Source of the DNA: Stomorhina lunata
Taxonomy: Eukaryota; Arthropoda; Insecta; Diptera; Rhiniidae
Direction of reading: 5' to 3'
NCBI GenBank assembly: GCA_933228675.1
Contig: OW121743.1
Coordinates: forward strand, 93,745,998-93,809,997
Length of the DNA stretch: 64,000 nucleotides
This document shows positions 34,691 to 46,868 of this stretch, piece after piece (positions within the stretch are counted from its first letter, which is position 1; every line of letters starts with the position of its first letter). Below the pieces are notes generated by a model, which did not search any database, was not told where the DNA came from, and was given only the letters and a program-made list of their open reading frames with translations. The translations under genes and the position numbers were made by a program.

Positions 34691-36210
34691 GTTATCCGAA
34701 TTTCTCTCTAAATACAATTTTTTTAAAAAAATTTGTAGATATCCAATTTTTTTTTATAGAAAATGTTCTATATTTAATTTGTTTATAGGAAACTTTTCGA
34801 GTCCGGCTGGCTTTTTATGTAAAGCTTGTTATTAAAGTACAGATTAAAATTTCAAATCTATATCACAGATATTTCTTTTCGTACTAGGATAAGCGATACT
34901 GAATCTGGTGAAAAGCGGTTTATAATTTTGCTATCGTCCCTTCGTGAAATATAAAAAATATTTTCATTAAAAATATTTTATTTTTTCGATATTGACTTAA
35001 AAAATCTCTTCGGAAAGTATTTTTTCGTAGAATATTTTTTCATATAAAAATTTTATCTTAAACAATTTTTTTAATTAGCAATGAATATTGTATAATGGAA
35101 ATTTTTTTAAAAACTAAAATGAAATGAAAGATTTAACATTAGAAACCACAAAAAATGGAAATATGTTTAGAAAATAGTTTAATATAAAAAGTCTCTCAAC
35201 CTCCCACCACTTCATGGATAAATCATAAATATCCTAATCACATTAAATCAATACAAAAAATATTAAATTAAAAATAGCATGAAACCAATAAAAATTATTT
35301 ATAAATCAGAATTATTAAATCGTTATCGTTTTTATTAAACTAATTAAACTCGCTTTTACAAAAAATAGGACATGTTCATTATATAGTACAGTTGCAACAA
35401 AATACATGGAATGGATAACCTTTCGATCGCGTTTAATTTAATCAAATGTTCTATTTATTTTCGGAATTAAGTGACGAACGACCGCAGTTTACGACAGGTA
35501 AAATGTGAAATGGTAAAAAAAAATATGGAGGAAATTTTTATCATTTATTTAGGATTTTTATTTTAAGCGAGTATGTAATAAAACAAATATGAAATACAAA
35601 TCAAAATAAAATAAACAAAAAGACGGTTTATGATAAAAAATTGTATTGTTCAAAACTAAAGTAAACCTAGAGGGACTGAAGAAAATGTTTTTGAACGTAT
35701 AAAAGTACTGACACACTAAAAATATTATGTGCTTTTTGATTAAGTCTACATAAGAAATACAGTAGAATTCGAAAATTTTCGCTAAAAATTTAGCTAAATG
35801 AATTGAATATTAGAAATTAAAGAAGACGAATTAAAAAATCTTTGCGTTTTTCCCTAGATGAGATAGTAACAACTTTGAACCTTGAGTATATTGCACGAAA
35901 TACATATTTTTATCTTTCGATAAGAAAAGATTATCTTCCAAATGCATTTAATTGTAAACAGACAACGTTGGCAAACAAAACAAATATACGTTGCATTTTT
36001 ATCAAAATGTAAATATGTATTTAAATTATGTATAAATCATTTAGGTAAAAGAATTCTTAATATCTGTTAGTTAATGTTAATTTTAAGAATTCTACCGAAG
36101 TACTCGCACTGGTTCCGGAATATAAAAAAAAACTTGCATATATTCATAAATCGTTATATTGATATTTTTATTTTTGTTATACTTTTCAGTTTTTCAAAAT
36201 AAAAGCTTAC
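34691..36210 (-). other. Intron sequence of the GMAP-210-like gene
   Basis: Follows the splice donor at 36210/36209 on the minus strand. No third exon was recognised in it. It contains A/T-rich simple sequence only. Confidence 0.45.
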
Positions 36211-38308
36211 CGTTTTTGAAGTGCGTCCACTATTTGCGCCACCACTTGCTGTATTACCGCTTCCACCTCCAGTATCACTTATTTGATTTTGTAATGTTTC
36301 AATTTGTTTTCGAAGAGCTAAAATCTGTCGGAAGAAATAAAGGAAAGTTATTTAAGTTTTAAAGATGTCATGTATTTTCTGACGAGAGCATGGAAGTCGC
36401 ATTTTAAAAAATTTTTTTTTTTTGTTTCTTAAAGAACAAAATTTTATATATTTTGTTGAAAAATTTTGAAAAAAAAAAAAAATTTCGGTAAAAAAAAATT
36501 GTTTAGGAAGAAAAATATTTAATGAAAAAATTTACCAATAATAATTTTTGGGATTGAAAAAAGTTTTCGAAGTTAACTTTTTTCAACGAAATTTTTTCGG
36601 GCGAAAAATTGTTTTTAAAAATTCTATAGACCAACAATTATTTGTAAAAATTTTTCGGATACAAATTTTTCATAAAAGATTTTTTTACTAGGCGATATTA
36701 TCAAAAGTTTAGATTTTATAAGAACATAGAAACCAGCCTTTAGGTTGAACAAAAACCTCAATGTTTTACAATTAATTCATATAAACAAACCGCAAATAAA
36801 AAAGTTTCTTGCAAGCACATTTCGCTCATTTGCCGCATTATTGTCATAATCCAAAATCTGATATTTAAAAACAAAAAATTCGACGCTTTTCAATTTTCAA
36901 GTCAGTGATATCCAATTTCTCGAAGTCCTATTATTTTCCATATTACAGTAATTTTCGGTTATAGTCATTCCGATTAAAGGCCACAAAAGGATATAAAGCA
37001 ATACTGTCATAGTCTTATCGTATTTCATACAAATTATTCGCTTTCAAGTCTATTCCGCTTTAAGTCCACTTTCGTTTAAAGGCCACATTTTCTTTGTATC
37101 TGTGGCTGATATTATATGGAAAAAAATTCTCACTTTTTTCACCAAATTATTTGTAACTCGATTTTTGAGAGGCTGCTTTAACAAAAAAGCAATAAAAGAT
37201 AATAGAATTCTTTTAAAAAGTGACCAATTCAAAATTTTTATATTTCATGAAAAACCTATTATTCTCAAACATTAAAATGGATCCCAAGCTTAAAGTGTTT
37301 TTATTGAAGAAAATACGAAATTTTTATTTAGTCTAAAGATTGATTATATCCAGCTTTACTTAAAGTTCATAAAGTGGCATTAAAAAATCGGTTATAGTCC
37401 AAATTCGCTTATAGTCGACAAAAGTTGTGCAACTATAGCTGTGGCCAATAATATTACTACTAACGTGTGTTATTGATTTTAAAGTTTATTATGAAAACGA
37501 AAGGCAAAATTCTGATGAATGTATCGAAATGTTATTTCAATTGCTATCAAATTTTAGCTTCATAGCTGCAATTATAAAATAATATGAAAATTTCAAAGTA
37601 ATCTATTATTTTTGGCTTATGACAGTTTTGCACAAACTGAGCGATATGGACAAACACACAAAAAGAGCTATTTAAAGATTTTCATTGGAATATGTAACAA
37701 CATCTGTAAAAGCATAATTTTGCAATAATCATAAATGTGACATCGCTTGTTGACCTTGGGAATATAAAAGGAAATGAAAGGTGGCTAAGGATCCACTTAA
37801 ATATTAAGTTCATTTAAGCATGTAGGTACATACGATATTTACATTTCTTTGAGATTAAACAAAAGCAAAGCCATCAAATATAGGGTAACAATCGATAAGT
37901 TGTGACAAAACTTTTACTGGCAACTTCTTAATAAACTTTTTTCCTTTAAAAATAAAGTAATTTTACTTAATCTAAATGTAAAAAAATCGAATTTTCTATC
38001 TATACTAGATGTAGTTGAGTGTTGTACTTATACTACGTTTGTTAATGCATACATGCCCCACAATCACATCACCACCTCCACCCAACAACTCTTACCTCAA
38101 TGTCTTTTTCATAGCATAATTTATCCAAATCTTCTTTGTCTTTTTGCGTATCGGCCAAAAGGTTAATGGCTGTTTTATTGTCAACAACTAAAGGTGTTTC
38201 ACTATGATATTCCGCATCACCTGGACCAGCGGTTTCCTCAAGAATCTCTTGGGCCAATGTCGTCAGTTGACCCTTTATCGTATTGAGACTATTATTTAAC
38301 CAAGACAT
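36211..38308 (-). CDS. Gmap: GMAP-210/TRIP11-like golgin, exons 1-2 (5' part of gene)
   Basis: Exon 1 is 38308-38096 (71 codons, ATG at 38308) and exon 2 is 36324-36211 (38 codons). They are joined by a GT-AG intron of 1771 bp in phase 0, and exon 2 ends at a good donor (ACG|GTAAGC). The N-terminus MSWLNNSLNTIKGQLTTLAQ (plus EIL) is an amphipathic Ser/Thr/Gly-rich helix resembling the lipid-packing-sensor end of GMAP-210. The segment crossing the junction (YEKDIEILALRKQIETLQNQ) begins a coiled coil, and a Gly/Ser/Asn-rich linker follows. Known role: a long tether at the cis-Golgi that captures curved vesicles. The remaining ~1000 codons expected for the family are not in this window as recognisable exons, so the next intron may exceed 36 kb or the next exon is too small to see. 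Other short-headed golgins are possible alternatives. Confidence 0.7.
36325..38095 (-). other. GMAP-210-like intron 1, with a pogo/Tigger-like repeat remnant
   Basis: Between exon 1 and exon 2. At 36955-37450, phrases such as TTCGGTTATAGTC, TTCCGCTTTAAGTCCA, TTCGCTTATAGTCGAC and TTTAAAGGCCACA recur. They form a loosely ~17-bp-spaced motif of the kind found near the ends of pogo/Tigger-like elements (recollection). No transposase frame. The remainder is plain AT-rich intron with a degenerate A/T palindrome stretch at 36390-36690. Confidence 0.45.
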
Positions 38309-38694
38309 TTTGCTAACACTCACAACATTTACTCTATGCACATACACTTATTTTAATTGTTTTTGAGTCTTTTTAAATAATTTCTGTATTTATTGAATAT
38401 AAATTTGATAATTTTTCTTATTATTTTTTGGGGATGATGACAACTTGGCAAATTAGAATTTTTGTCTTGTATTTATTATTTTGATTTTGTTGTTGTTATT
38501 ATTTTCCAAAAAAACTGTCAACAACAGCTGAGGAGAAGAACATGAGCCAGCGGATGATATGTATATGTTGTGCAGTATCAACCACTGGAAAATACACTGT
38601 AGGATAAACTATAGGGTCTTTATATTAAATTAAATATGAAAACTAATTTATTTGTGTATCAAGCTAAATATCTATGAATTATATTTCATTTAAA
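38309..38694 (-). promoter_or_regulatory. 5' flank of the GMAP-210-like gene
   Basis: Upstream of the exon 1 ATG on the minus strand; should contain the 5' untranslated region and promoter. No clear TATA box or initiator could be fixed. Confidence 0.35.
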
Positions 38695-39740
38695 AATTTT
38701 TTATAAAAACTTTTTAGATAAACTTTGAAGAAAATCATTTTTCTATAAAAAATTTTAATAGTATTTCTACGAAAAGTTTATAATCGAAAAATTTTAAACC
38801 AAATTAATTTCTAAAAATAAACAAAGAATTTTTTATTAAAAATGTTCTATAACAAAATGTATAACCGAAAGATATTCTATCAAAAATTTTAAATTTTTAC
38901 ACAAAAGATTTTCATAAAAAAATTATGACCGAAAAATTTTCAATAAAAAGTTCTTAACCAAAACATCATATACAATTTTTCTATCGGACAATTATCTATA
39001 AAAAATGTTTATAATGAAAAATATCCTACACAAAATTTAATATTACATTGTTCATAACGAAAAATCTTCTATAAAAATGGATATATGTACATCAAAATAT
39101 TTCAAATAAAATTTTCTATAAGAATTTTTTATACCTAAAAATTTTATATACAAAATGTTAATACCGAATTCTCTCTAAAAAAAATTTATATCGAAAAATG
39201 TTTATACCGAAAAATTTTCTATAAAAAATTTTTCATTAAAAAACCGAAAAATGTGTATACCAAAATGATTTCTATACAAAATTTGTATACCAAAAAATTT
39301 TAGATACAAAAATGTTTGCATCTTTTCTTTACAAAAATGTTTATATTGAAAAATTTTCTATTCCAACATTTTTATACCAAAAGATTTTCTGTACAAAAAT
39401 TTTTATATAGAAAAAATGTCTGGACAAAAAATTGTTTATAGAAAAATTTTCTATGTAAAAATTTGTATACCGAAAAATTATCTTTATAACAATTTTTATA
39501 CCGAAAAATTTTCTATATGAAAATTTTTATACAAAAAATTTTCTATACAAAAATAATTTCTGCACAAAAATTTTTACCTAAAAAATTTTCTATACAAAAA
39601 TTTGTATATTTAAAAATGTTCTGTATACAAATTAAAAAAAATCGTTGTAAGCTGTTTTTAAAAAAAATTCTTTGTAACGAAAAATTTTTTAATAAAACAT
39701 TTTTATACAGAAATTTTTTTAACAAAAAATCGATTTTAGA
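38695..39740. repeat. Minisatellite array 5 (degenerate)
   Basis: Diverged units built from AAAAATTTTTATACC and GAAAAATTTTCTATA halves, of the same kind as array 6 (57.7-59.2 kb) but with ATACC in place of ATAAC. It lies between the 3' end of the RSRC2-like gene and the start of the GMAP-210-like gene, both on the minus strand. Confidence 0.75.
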
Positions 39741-39956
39741 ATAAAATAACTTAATTATTTTATATATATTTGTAGTTAATAATTTGTTCATTTATTTTCA
39801 ATTTCAGAATAACTAGAATGTTGTTTACATTTTTTATTAAAATAATGTAAAACTTATATATTTATGCTCACATTAACAAATTCATGCTTTGTTAAAAAAA
39901 TAACTTCAAAATTCACTTTATTCTTTTGTATATTTCATTATAAGGACTTCTTCTAT

Positions 39957-42900
39957 TTAATAAGGTCTAGGCTGTGAACCAAAACCTAAGCCAACGCCTC
40001 GCATAGTGTGTGTAACCTGACGTGCTACTTCGTATTGTTGTTCCATAGATGAAAACATGGCTTCACGGGATTTGACATCAGTAGTTGTAGTAGTAGTTGG
40101 AGATTTCTTTTCACTTTCATTGTTTGGTGAGGTGGATGAATCGCCACTTGAATTTTTAATACCCATTAGACGCATAAATTTAGATGCCACCTTGCCATCT
40201 TGATCTTGGGAGAACTGAGCATGGCCCCATTTCGAAGCAGAGTCCTCGGTTTTTTTGGCACCCCAAATTAGTTTACGTTTTTGCATTTGTTCAACATACT
40301 TGTTGGGGTTAATAACATTCGGGTTGTAATAACTGGGTAATTGGACAGGAGCAGATGTTGGGATGGAACCAACTGCGGTGCTAGTTGCAGGTACAGTAAG
40401 AATATTGGGAATTTTGGGAGCATTTTCACTAAGTGGCAGGTTCAAAAGAGCTTCGAAGTTTCTAGCTGTGGGTAGGGATTTCTTATCAGTAACATGTGTT
40501 TCTCCTTCTGGACGTTTAGTTTCTACAGAAAGATCACCTGCTGTCGATCTCTGATGTACACTGTTGTTGTCTGTCAATTTAGATTGAGTTGCTTCGGCAG
40601 AGTGAGAACGTGATCTGGATCTCGAATGGCGTTTACGATCACGCCGTGAGCTACCTTCATCCTTACGTTCATAATATTTGTTATTGATGTTATTGCTGCG
40701 TGATGGACCTGGAGAGTTTGAACGTCTGGGACGATATGTGTTTGAACGATCTTCATTATAGGAACGCTGTTTACGATCATCATTATTACGACGATCAGCT
40801 TTTCGATCATCATCATGGTTAAAATTACGTTTATCATTAAAGTCTCTTTTACGATCTTCGGAATTGGGGCCCCCACCAGAACGCCTCTCCTCATTTAACC
40901 TCTCTCTTCTTTCCTCATCGAAACGATCATCATAATGTTTTTTCTCTTCATAACGTGATTTTGAATTATTAAAACGTTCTTTATAATTTGGATTATAGTT
41001 AGATTTCCTTTCGTCGAAACGATTATATCTTTTATCTTCTCTATGATAGTCATCGGAATCCCGTTTATAGTCTCTCTTTGGTTCCCTATAGCGTTTGTGG
41101 TCATCAACCTGAAGAAATTAATTTCTAATTATTTATAAATCATTTAATTTTAGTGTTATAACATTTCATACCTTTTTATAATCGTATTTATGACTGTTAT
41201 CATAATCTCTGCCATCATCTCTAAAATCTCTGTTATTCCTTGACTCCCGATTGTCTTTTTTATCTCTGTGTTCCCTCGATTTGTCAGTTCTTCTATCAAT
41301 TTTATATTTATCCTGTAAAAAAAATATTAGTGCAAGAATACTGAAAATGTTAATAACTCACACTTTTAAATAAATGTGTATGTTTTAATTAATTAAAAAA
41401 CTAAGCTAAACCTTTGGTATGTTTTTATATTTAAAAAATACTATTAGTAAAATTCTAAATATGAAACAAAAATATTTATAAGAATTTAGTTTTACTCCTT
41501 TACCTTTTTTATTTTGGAAAAATACAAATTTTATTAAATTAAATAAATATAATTTCGTTTTTATATTTTTTATAAAAACAAACAAACACTCCTGTAAGAA
41601 AATTTTAAAGTTCTTGTTAGTTATTAAAATTAGTCATACTCACGTTTAGGGGCTGCTTTTGTTTTCAATTCAATTGAAAGACTCTCGCACTAATCATTGT
41701 GTGTCATTGTTATTTAGCGTTTCTAATAGGGACGTAGAGAAGTTGTTCAGGCAACTCATATGTATTTAAAGCCTGCCTGTTACTTTGCGGCTACTAATTG
41801 AATTTGTGATAGATTTTCAATCATTCAATATTCTAACTCTTTCTACATAGAGTTGTGATGTTGTAACAACTTTTATATGGTGATCGGTAGAAGTTTTTTT
41901 GGAAACTTTATAGGTTGAGTTTTTTTGGTATAAAAACTTTAGGTTTGTATTTTTTTTTTTTTTTTTTGTTTATACAATATAATAATAACAAAAGTTGATA
42001 TTTAATTAATAATGTAAAAATGAGTAAAACTAAATAAAACAACAATAAAAAATGAATATATTGTAAATAAATATACGAATACAATACCTAAACGAAAATT
42101 TCATTCAAGTATAAGAGCAAAAACACAATGGACATGTATGTATCAATTCAAAAGAAAAGGAACAGACAAAAAACTGATTTGAAATTGAATTTTAAAAAGA
42201 TATTCATAGAGATTTAAATGTGAACGTTTTTTCATTTCCTAACAACGTATATTCAATTTAATATTTCATCAATTAAAATTGATATTGCAATTAAGAACAA
42301 CTATCATTCGAATACATCAAAAATTTACCAAAAGGGTGAGATATTTATTAGGAGTTTGACGATTTTTTATAAATTATATATTTATTAATTATATAGAAGT
42401 AATTTAAATTGCAATTATATCAAATGAAAAAAATCGATTATATTTCGATTTACATAGTATTACAGGAAAAAACAGATTTAGAAATGTTAATTATTTTCAA
42501 GTTGGTTAAGGCCTTTAGATCGATGGCAAATATTGACCGATATCTAGAAGTTTTTAACATTTCTTTACTCTTTAATTGTTTATGTCGAGTATACTCATTA
42601 TGAAGTACAAAAAATTGCATTCGTATTATTAATCAATGAATTAAGTTGTTAAAATTATATTTAATAATGGAATATCTCTTTTGAAAGCTTCTTGCGAGCA
42701 CTCGTGGTTCATAAATTACAAATATATTTTTATATGTATTTTTTGGGTTTTAAAGGTCTATCTATAACTTCCAAACCAAAAGCTTAAATAGTTAAAGGAT
42801 TAATAATGGAAACCATCTCTTTTCTGAATTATATTACGAGAGCTAGGATCAAATGTTGACCAATTTTATCGAAATTTAAGTTTATATAAAACTTATCATT

Positions 42901-44461
42901 ATCTGAATATTATGTAAATTTTTTCTTTGACTATTAAAGGTGCATGTATCAATAAACCAATCTTTACATGAATATTCAGATATTTTTCAAATTTTTATTT
43001 TACAAAATATAGTTCCATATTTTTTCTTATAGAAATATTATGAATACAAAATTTGTTTTATAAAAAAATGTTTAAGAAAAATTTAAGAATCAAAAATTTT
43101 TCTTTTTTTTTTTGTGGGTTTAAGATTTTTCTAGATTAGATCGACATTTTTTACAAAGTATTCTATTCAAATATATATTTTAAAGGCATATTCATCATAA
43201 AATCAAATTAGAGATTTAAAATATTTCAAAGACTTCTACTTCGACTACAACAGTTTTGTACTAGATTACTAATCTGCAGTAGTCAAATATATGACTTCTA
43301 CACTCATAAGTCTAAATGTTTTTTTAGGAAATGGAAAAAATTTTGGTTTAAAGTAGAAGTTCATTATAAAACAAGAGCTACTGATTTCACTTGAAAAAAA
43401 ATGTTTTTTGCTTTTAAAAACATTTTCACTGCTTAAAATTTGACCATACCACTTAACTACTACTTACTGTACTATAAATTGGAATTGCAAAGGGAACATG
43501 ACAAGACAAGAGAACAGTAAATAATTGTATCAACAATTATGTGATAACACTTTTATCACACTGTCCTAAAGCTCTATGAAAGGGTTCTGTTCGTGCTAAG
43601 ATACAAGCGTACCATGTTTCTTTCGATGCACTTAATACATCAAATTAAAATTTATGATTTAAAATTATTCCATTTCAACATTTCAAATAATATCGAGATA
43701 CTTATTTTTCCTTGTTAAGCCTATCAATAGCTAATCGTTAGTTAAATTATGTTAGCATAAGTTCGTTTACATCCGGCATTTGTACTACTTTACACAATCA
43801 ACGAAAAATAACTTCCTAAATATGCATGTATTTCCCTAATATGAGAAGACGATTTTGGCTACTTCTAAATATTATTTCATAAATCGCTATTCAAACTAAT
43901 AGATTTATATAAGAAGCAATTAATGTAATATACTATAATATGCATAATTTATAACGTAATATAAAAATATTGTTGATTATTACCTCATAATGGGCATTTC
44001 CACTTTTATAACGTTCGCTTCCAATACCGCGACCTTTGCCATATGGGGATCCGTCATGTTCGCAACTGCCATTTCTTGAGTTTTCATAGGGGCGTTTTAA
44101 GGACACACTGGCATCAGCAGTAGGTCTTCCGGTGCTGTGGGCACCACCACCACGTTCTCGAACAGCCTAAAGGAATTTGGCAACTATTCAGAAACAGCAA
44201 TAAGGTGTTATTTAAAAGTACAAACTAATTTTTAAGCTAAATTCTCAAATATTTGTTTAAAATTTTTTAAAATCCAATTTAATGAAAATATTTTTTCTCT
44301 ATACTAGGGAGATTTTCCTAGTTGTCAGCCATCTTTTTTCACGTTTGCATCTACATTTTTTAATGCATCCTAAGTTCTTAAATACTTTTTATAATTACCA
44401 CTTTTCCATAGGGATAATCATCCTGATCGTCTTCACTGCTGTAGTTTACAAGTCCTTCCAT
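39957..44461 (-). CDS. RSRC2-like Arg/Ser- and Arg/Asp-rich protein (4 exons, 512 aa)
   Basis: Exons (minus): 44461-44399 (21 codons), 44166-43984 (61), 41312-41172 (47), 41108-39957 (383 plus stop). All introns are phase 0 with GT-AG ends. The protein begins MEGLVNYSSEDDQDDYPYGK, has a long low-complexity middle rich in Arg/Asp/Lys/Ser (residues ~60-310, including RHSRSRSRSHS), and ends in a conserved C-terminal block. That block has LPSYYNPNVINPNKYVEQ (then MQKRKLIWG), VASKFMRLMGIK, and EQQYEVARQVTHTMRGVG (then LGFG). This C-terminal arrangement is characteristic of the RSRC2/SMAP-type domain (known family, nuclear, RNA-processing-associated). The exact molecular role is not established. 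The ~2.7-kb third intron from the 3' side is the longest. The long frames in other phases over exon 4 are shadows of the repetitive codons. Confidence 0.82.
41313..43983 (-). other. Large intron of the RSRC2-like gene
   Basis: AT-rich. A less A/T-rich patch at about 41640-41800 contains, on the minus strand, a TTTAAATA box and, ~130 bp downstream, a donor-like AAAC|GTGAGT (about 41643). This could be an alternative first exon or a repeat fragment. Nothing else recognised. Confidence 0.4.
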
Positions 44462-46868
44462 TTAAAATTATATTATTTTTAACAATGAAATAAATTTTTC
44501 TATTCCTACGACAGACGTTCTTCTGTACTTTTGGTATTGATTTTTTTTTTCTAAATTTTTTAAGTCCCCTCTCAGAGTTGTATATTTTGGTATCTTTTTA
44601 ACAAGGCGAATTCATTCAGATTGAATCAATTTAACAGTCATGCAGTCATGTCATTAATAACAAATATTAATGAGTTTTTTTTTATATGGGTGCTATGGTC
44701 AAATGGTGACCGATTGTGACAAAATTTTGCACACTGGCTGACATTAACATAAAACTTCCTTGTGCTTAATTTAGTCTTTCTAGCTCTTGTAGTTAAGGAG
44801 CTATCACACTTTTATCTGACGGACAGACGGACATAAACCCTTTTTTCTTTTTTAATTTTTGTGTTTCCGTAAGTTTTTTATATGGGAGCTATGGTTAAAT
44901 GGTGACCGATTGTGACAAAATTTTGCACACTGGCTCAATGCCAGCCAGTGTGCAAAATAAGACTTTCTTGTGATTTATTGGCATTTAAGTGTATTTTAGG
45001 TGAAATTTAGGATGTTTCCGTAATCTTTTTATATGGGAGCTATGACTAAATGTGAACCGATTTTGATGAAATTGTATATGCTGCCTCAGGCTTATGTGAA
45101 ACTTCTATATACCAAAATATACCAAATCATCATAGCTGTTATAATTTGTCATTTATTAACAAATAAGCGATTAGCCTAGACGAGGTTATACGGGAGCTTT
45201 GGTCAAATGTGAACCGATTTGCCCATTTTCAATACCAAAATTTTCTTAGAGGTGAAGAATATTTTTACTTCTTTTGTTTAGGCGTTATCGTGATTTCGAC
45301 AGACAGACGGATATCGCTCAATCGTCTTAGAATTTCATTAGGATTCAGAATATATATCGTTTTTGGTTTTTGAGCTAATATTAAGGAAATTACCAACGGA
45401 ATGACAATATAAAAAACAGACATCGTCGGCGCCGTACGCACACGAAGTTTAAGGTAAATAGAATAAAATCTAGTGAAAGAAGATGATCGTGATGATTGCA
45501 GAATTAAAAGAAAATTAAACATAATTTAAAGTTTGAATTGCTTTATCGAATTATTAAATCTTTGTTAACATTTCCTTGAAAAATATTACTTACATTTTTT
45601 GAAAACAAAATTTTCAATTTAGTTGTACGTGAGTGCTAACAATCAACTACGAGTGTTAGCTTCTTTTGTGAAGGCATACGTCAACAGAGAGATACATTTT
45701 TTTTTTCATTAACACCTGAAATGCAAAAGGGCTTAACTAACACAAAAATGACAATTTATTTTTTAATTGATTATGACATAGCAATGCAAAATACATCTAG
45801 CTACAAAATTATTTATGCGTATTGTGAAAAAACTGCGATTTATTCACTAATAACCAAAAGTTTAAATGTTGCTCAAAATTTGTATTGTAGTTAAGCTCTT
45901 TTGGTTTCCGAAAATATTCAGCTTGCAGTTAAGCCCTTTTGTTTTTTCGCAATTACTTAAAAATTACTCGTATTTTGTCATTTAAGTTTCCAGGAATGTC
46001 TTTGCTGTTGCATTTTTGACCAAATTTTAAAATTTAGAGAAAATATTTCATTTAGTTTAAAAGTTTTAATGTTTTTTTGCTTATCATATACAAAATTATT
46101 GTCCGAAACTAAGATTTTTGAAAGGCTATAAGTTAGCTTTCCGACCGTACATTGACCTGTTTATCTACAACTCTAAAGCTCCTCTATTCTAACTATATGA
46201 AATTTTATTTAAGTATCTTTAACCGTTTGAAAAGTAACCCCTAACCTTTTTCTGATTAAATTATTTCAATGTTAAATTATTTGAAACTTATCTTTTTACA
46301 TTGAATGTTCGACCACATTTTATGGCTTTTTCACAAACACAATTAATGTGTTGTTTAAACGTTAATATCTTATTTAGGATAATGCCCAAATATTAAATTT
46401 TTGTTTTTAGTGGTATAACATTCCCTCGACAGAGTATTATTTGAAAAGGGATACGTTACTAATATCATTTTTGAAATAAGGTCTTCATATGAAAAAAATA
46501 TTTTGAAAAATTATCATTAAAAAGTCTTAAGCCGAAAATTGCTTAACTTTAACCTTTTTTTTCTTAAGAACGTCAAAAAATATCCTTTTAAAAACTTGGG
46601 CGATAAGTACATGTGGGTTAACAGCACAATTACGGAAACAAAAGTATTTACTCACATACTAAAAAATACCACTCTGGTCATAAAAAAATCAATTCGCTTT
46701 TATTTACGAACAGCTGTGAAATGCGCCAAATATTTTTTTTTTGCAAAAACCAAAAAATTTCATTGTTGTGTTTGTCCGGGAAGTTTAAAAAATCGATACT
46801 GTTTTTCGGAAAAGTTATAAAAAACATTATTTACTGTTTTTAAAATATAAAATTAAGTTATTAAAATC
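44462..46868. other. Intergenic region between divergent RSRC2-like and Spartan genes
   Basis: Contains the promoters of both genes (not resolvable by eye) and the module repeat at 44670-45400. The rest is AT-rich without supported genes. Confidence 0.45.
44670..45400 (+). repeat. Module repeat: four imperfect copies of GGGAGCTATGGTCAAATG
   Basis: The phrase TATATGGGAGCTATGGTCAA plus ATGTGAACCGATTTTGA(C/T) occurs at about 44683, 44878, 45031 and 45188. GACAGACAGACGGATATCGC occurs at about 45300. The first two copies also share TTTTGCACACTGGCT. The same module is part of family A elements (2470-3280; 21376-22098), and an inverted related copy lies at 30620-30951. No protein is encoded. Confidence 0.7.

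Noticed and set aside
40574..41107. Two minus-strand frames of 106 and 70 codons rich in Met/Ile
   Set aside because: Out-of-phase readings of the RSRC2-like exon 4; the true phase gives the RS/RD-rich protein.
41640..41800. Alternative first exon of the RSRC2-like gene
   Set aside because: The TATA-like box and donor-like GTGAGT are suggestive, but there is no second independent signal; left as a remark in the intron entry.
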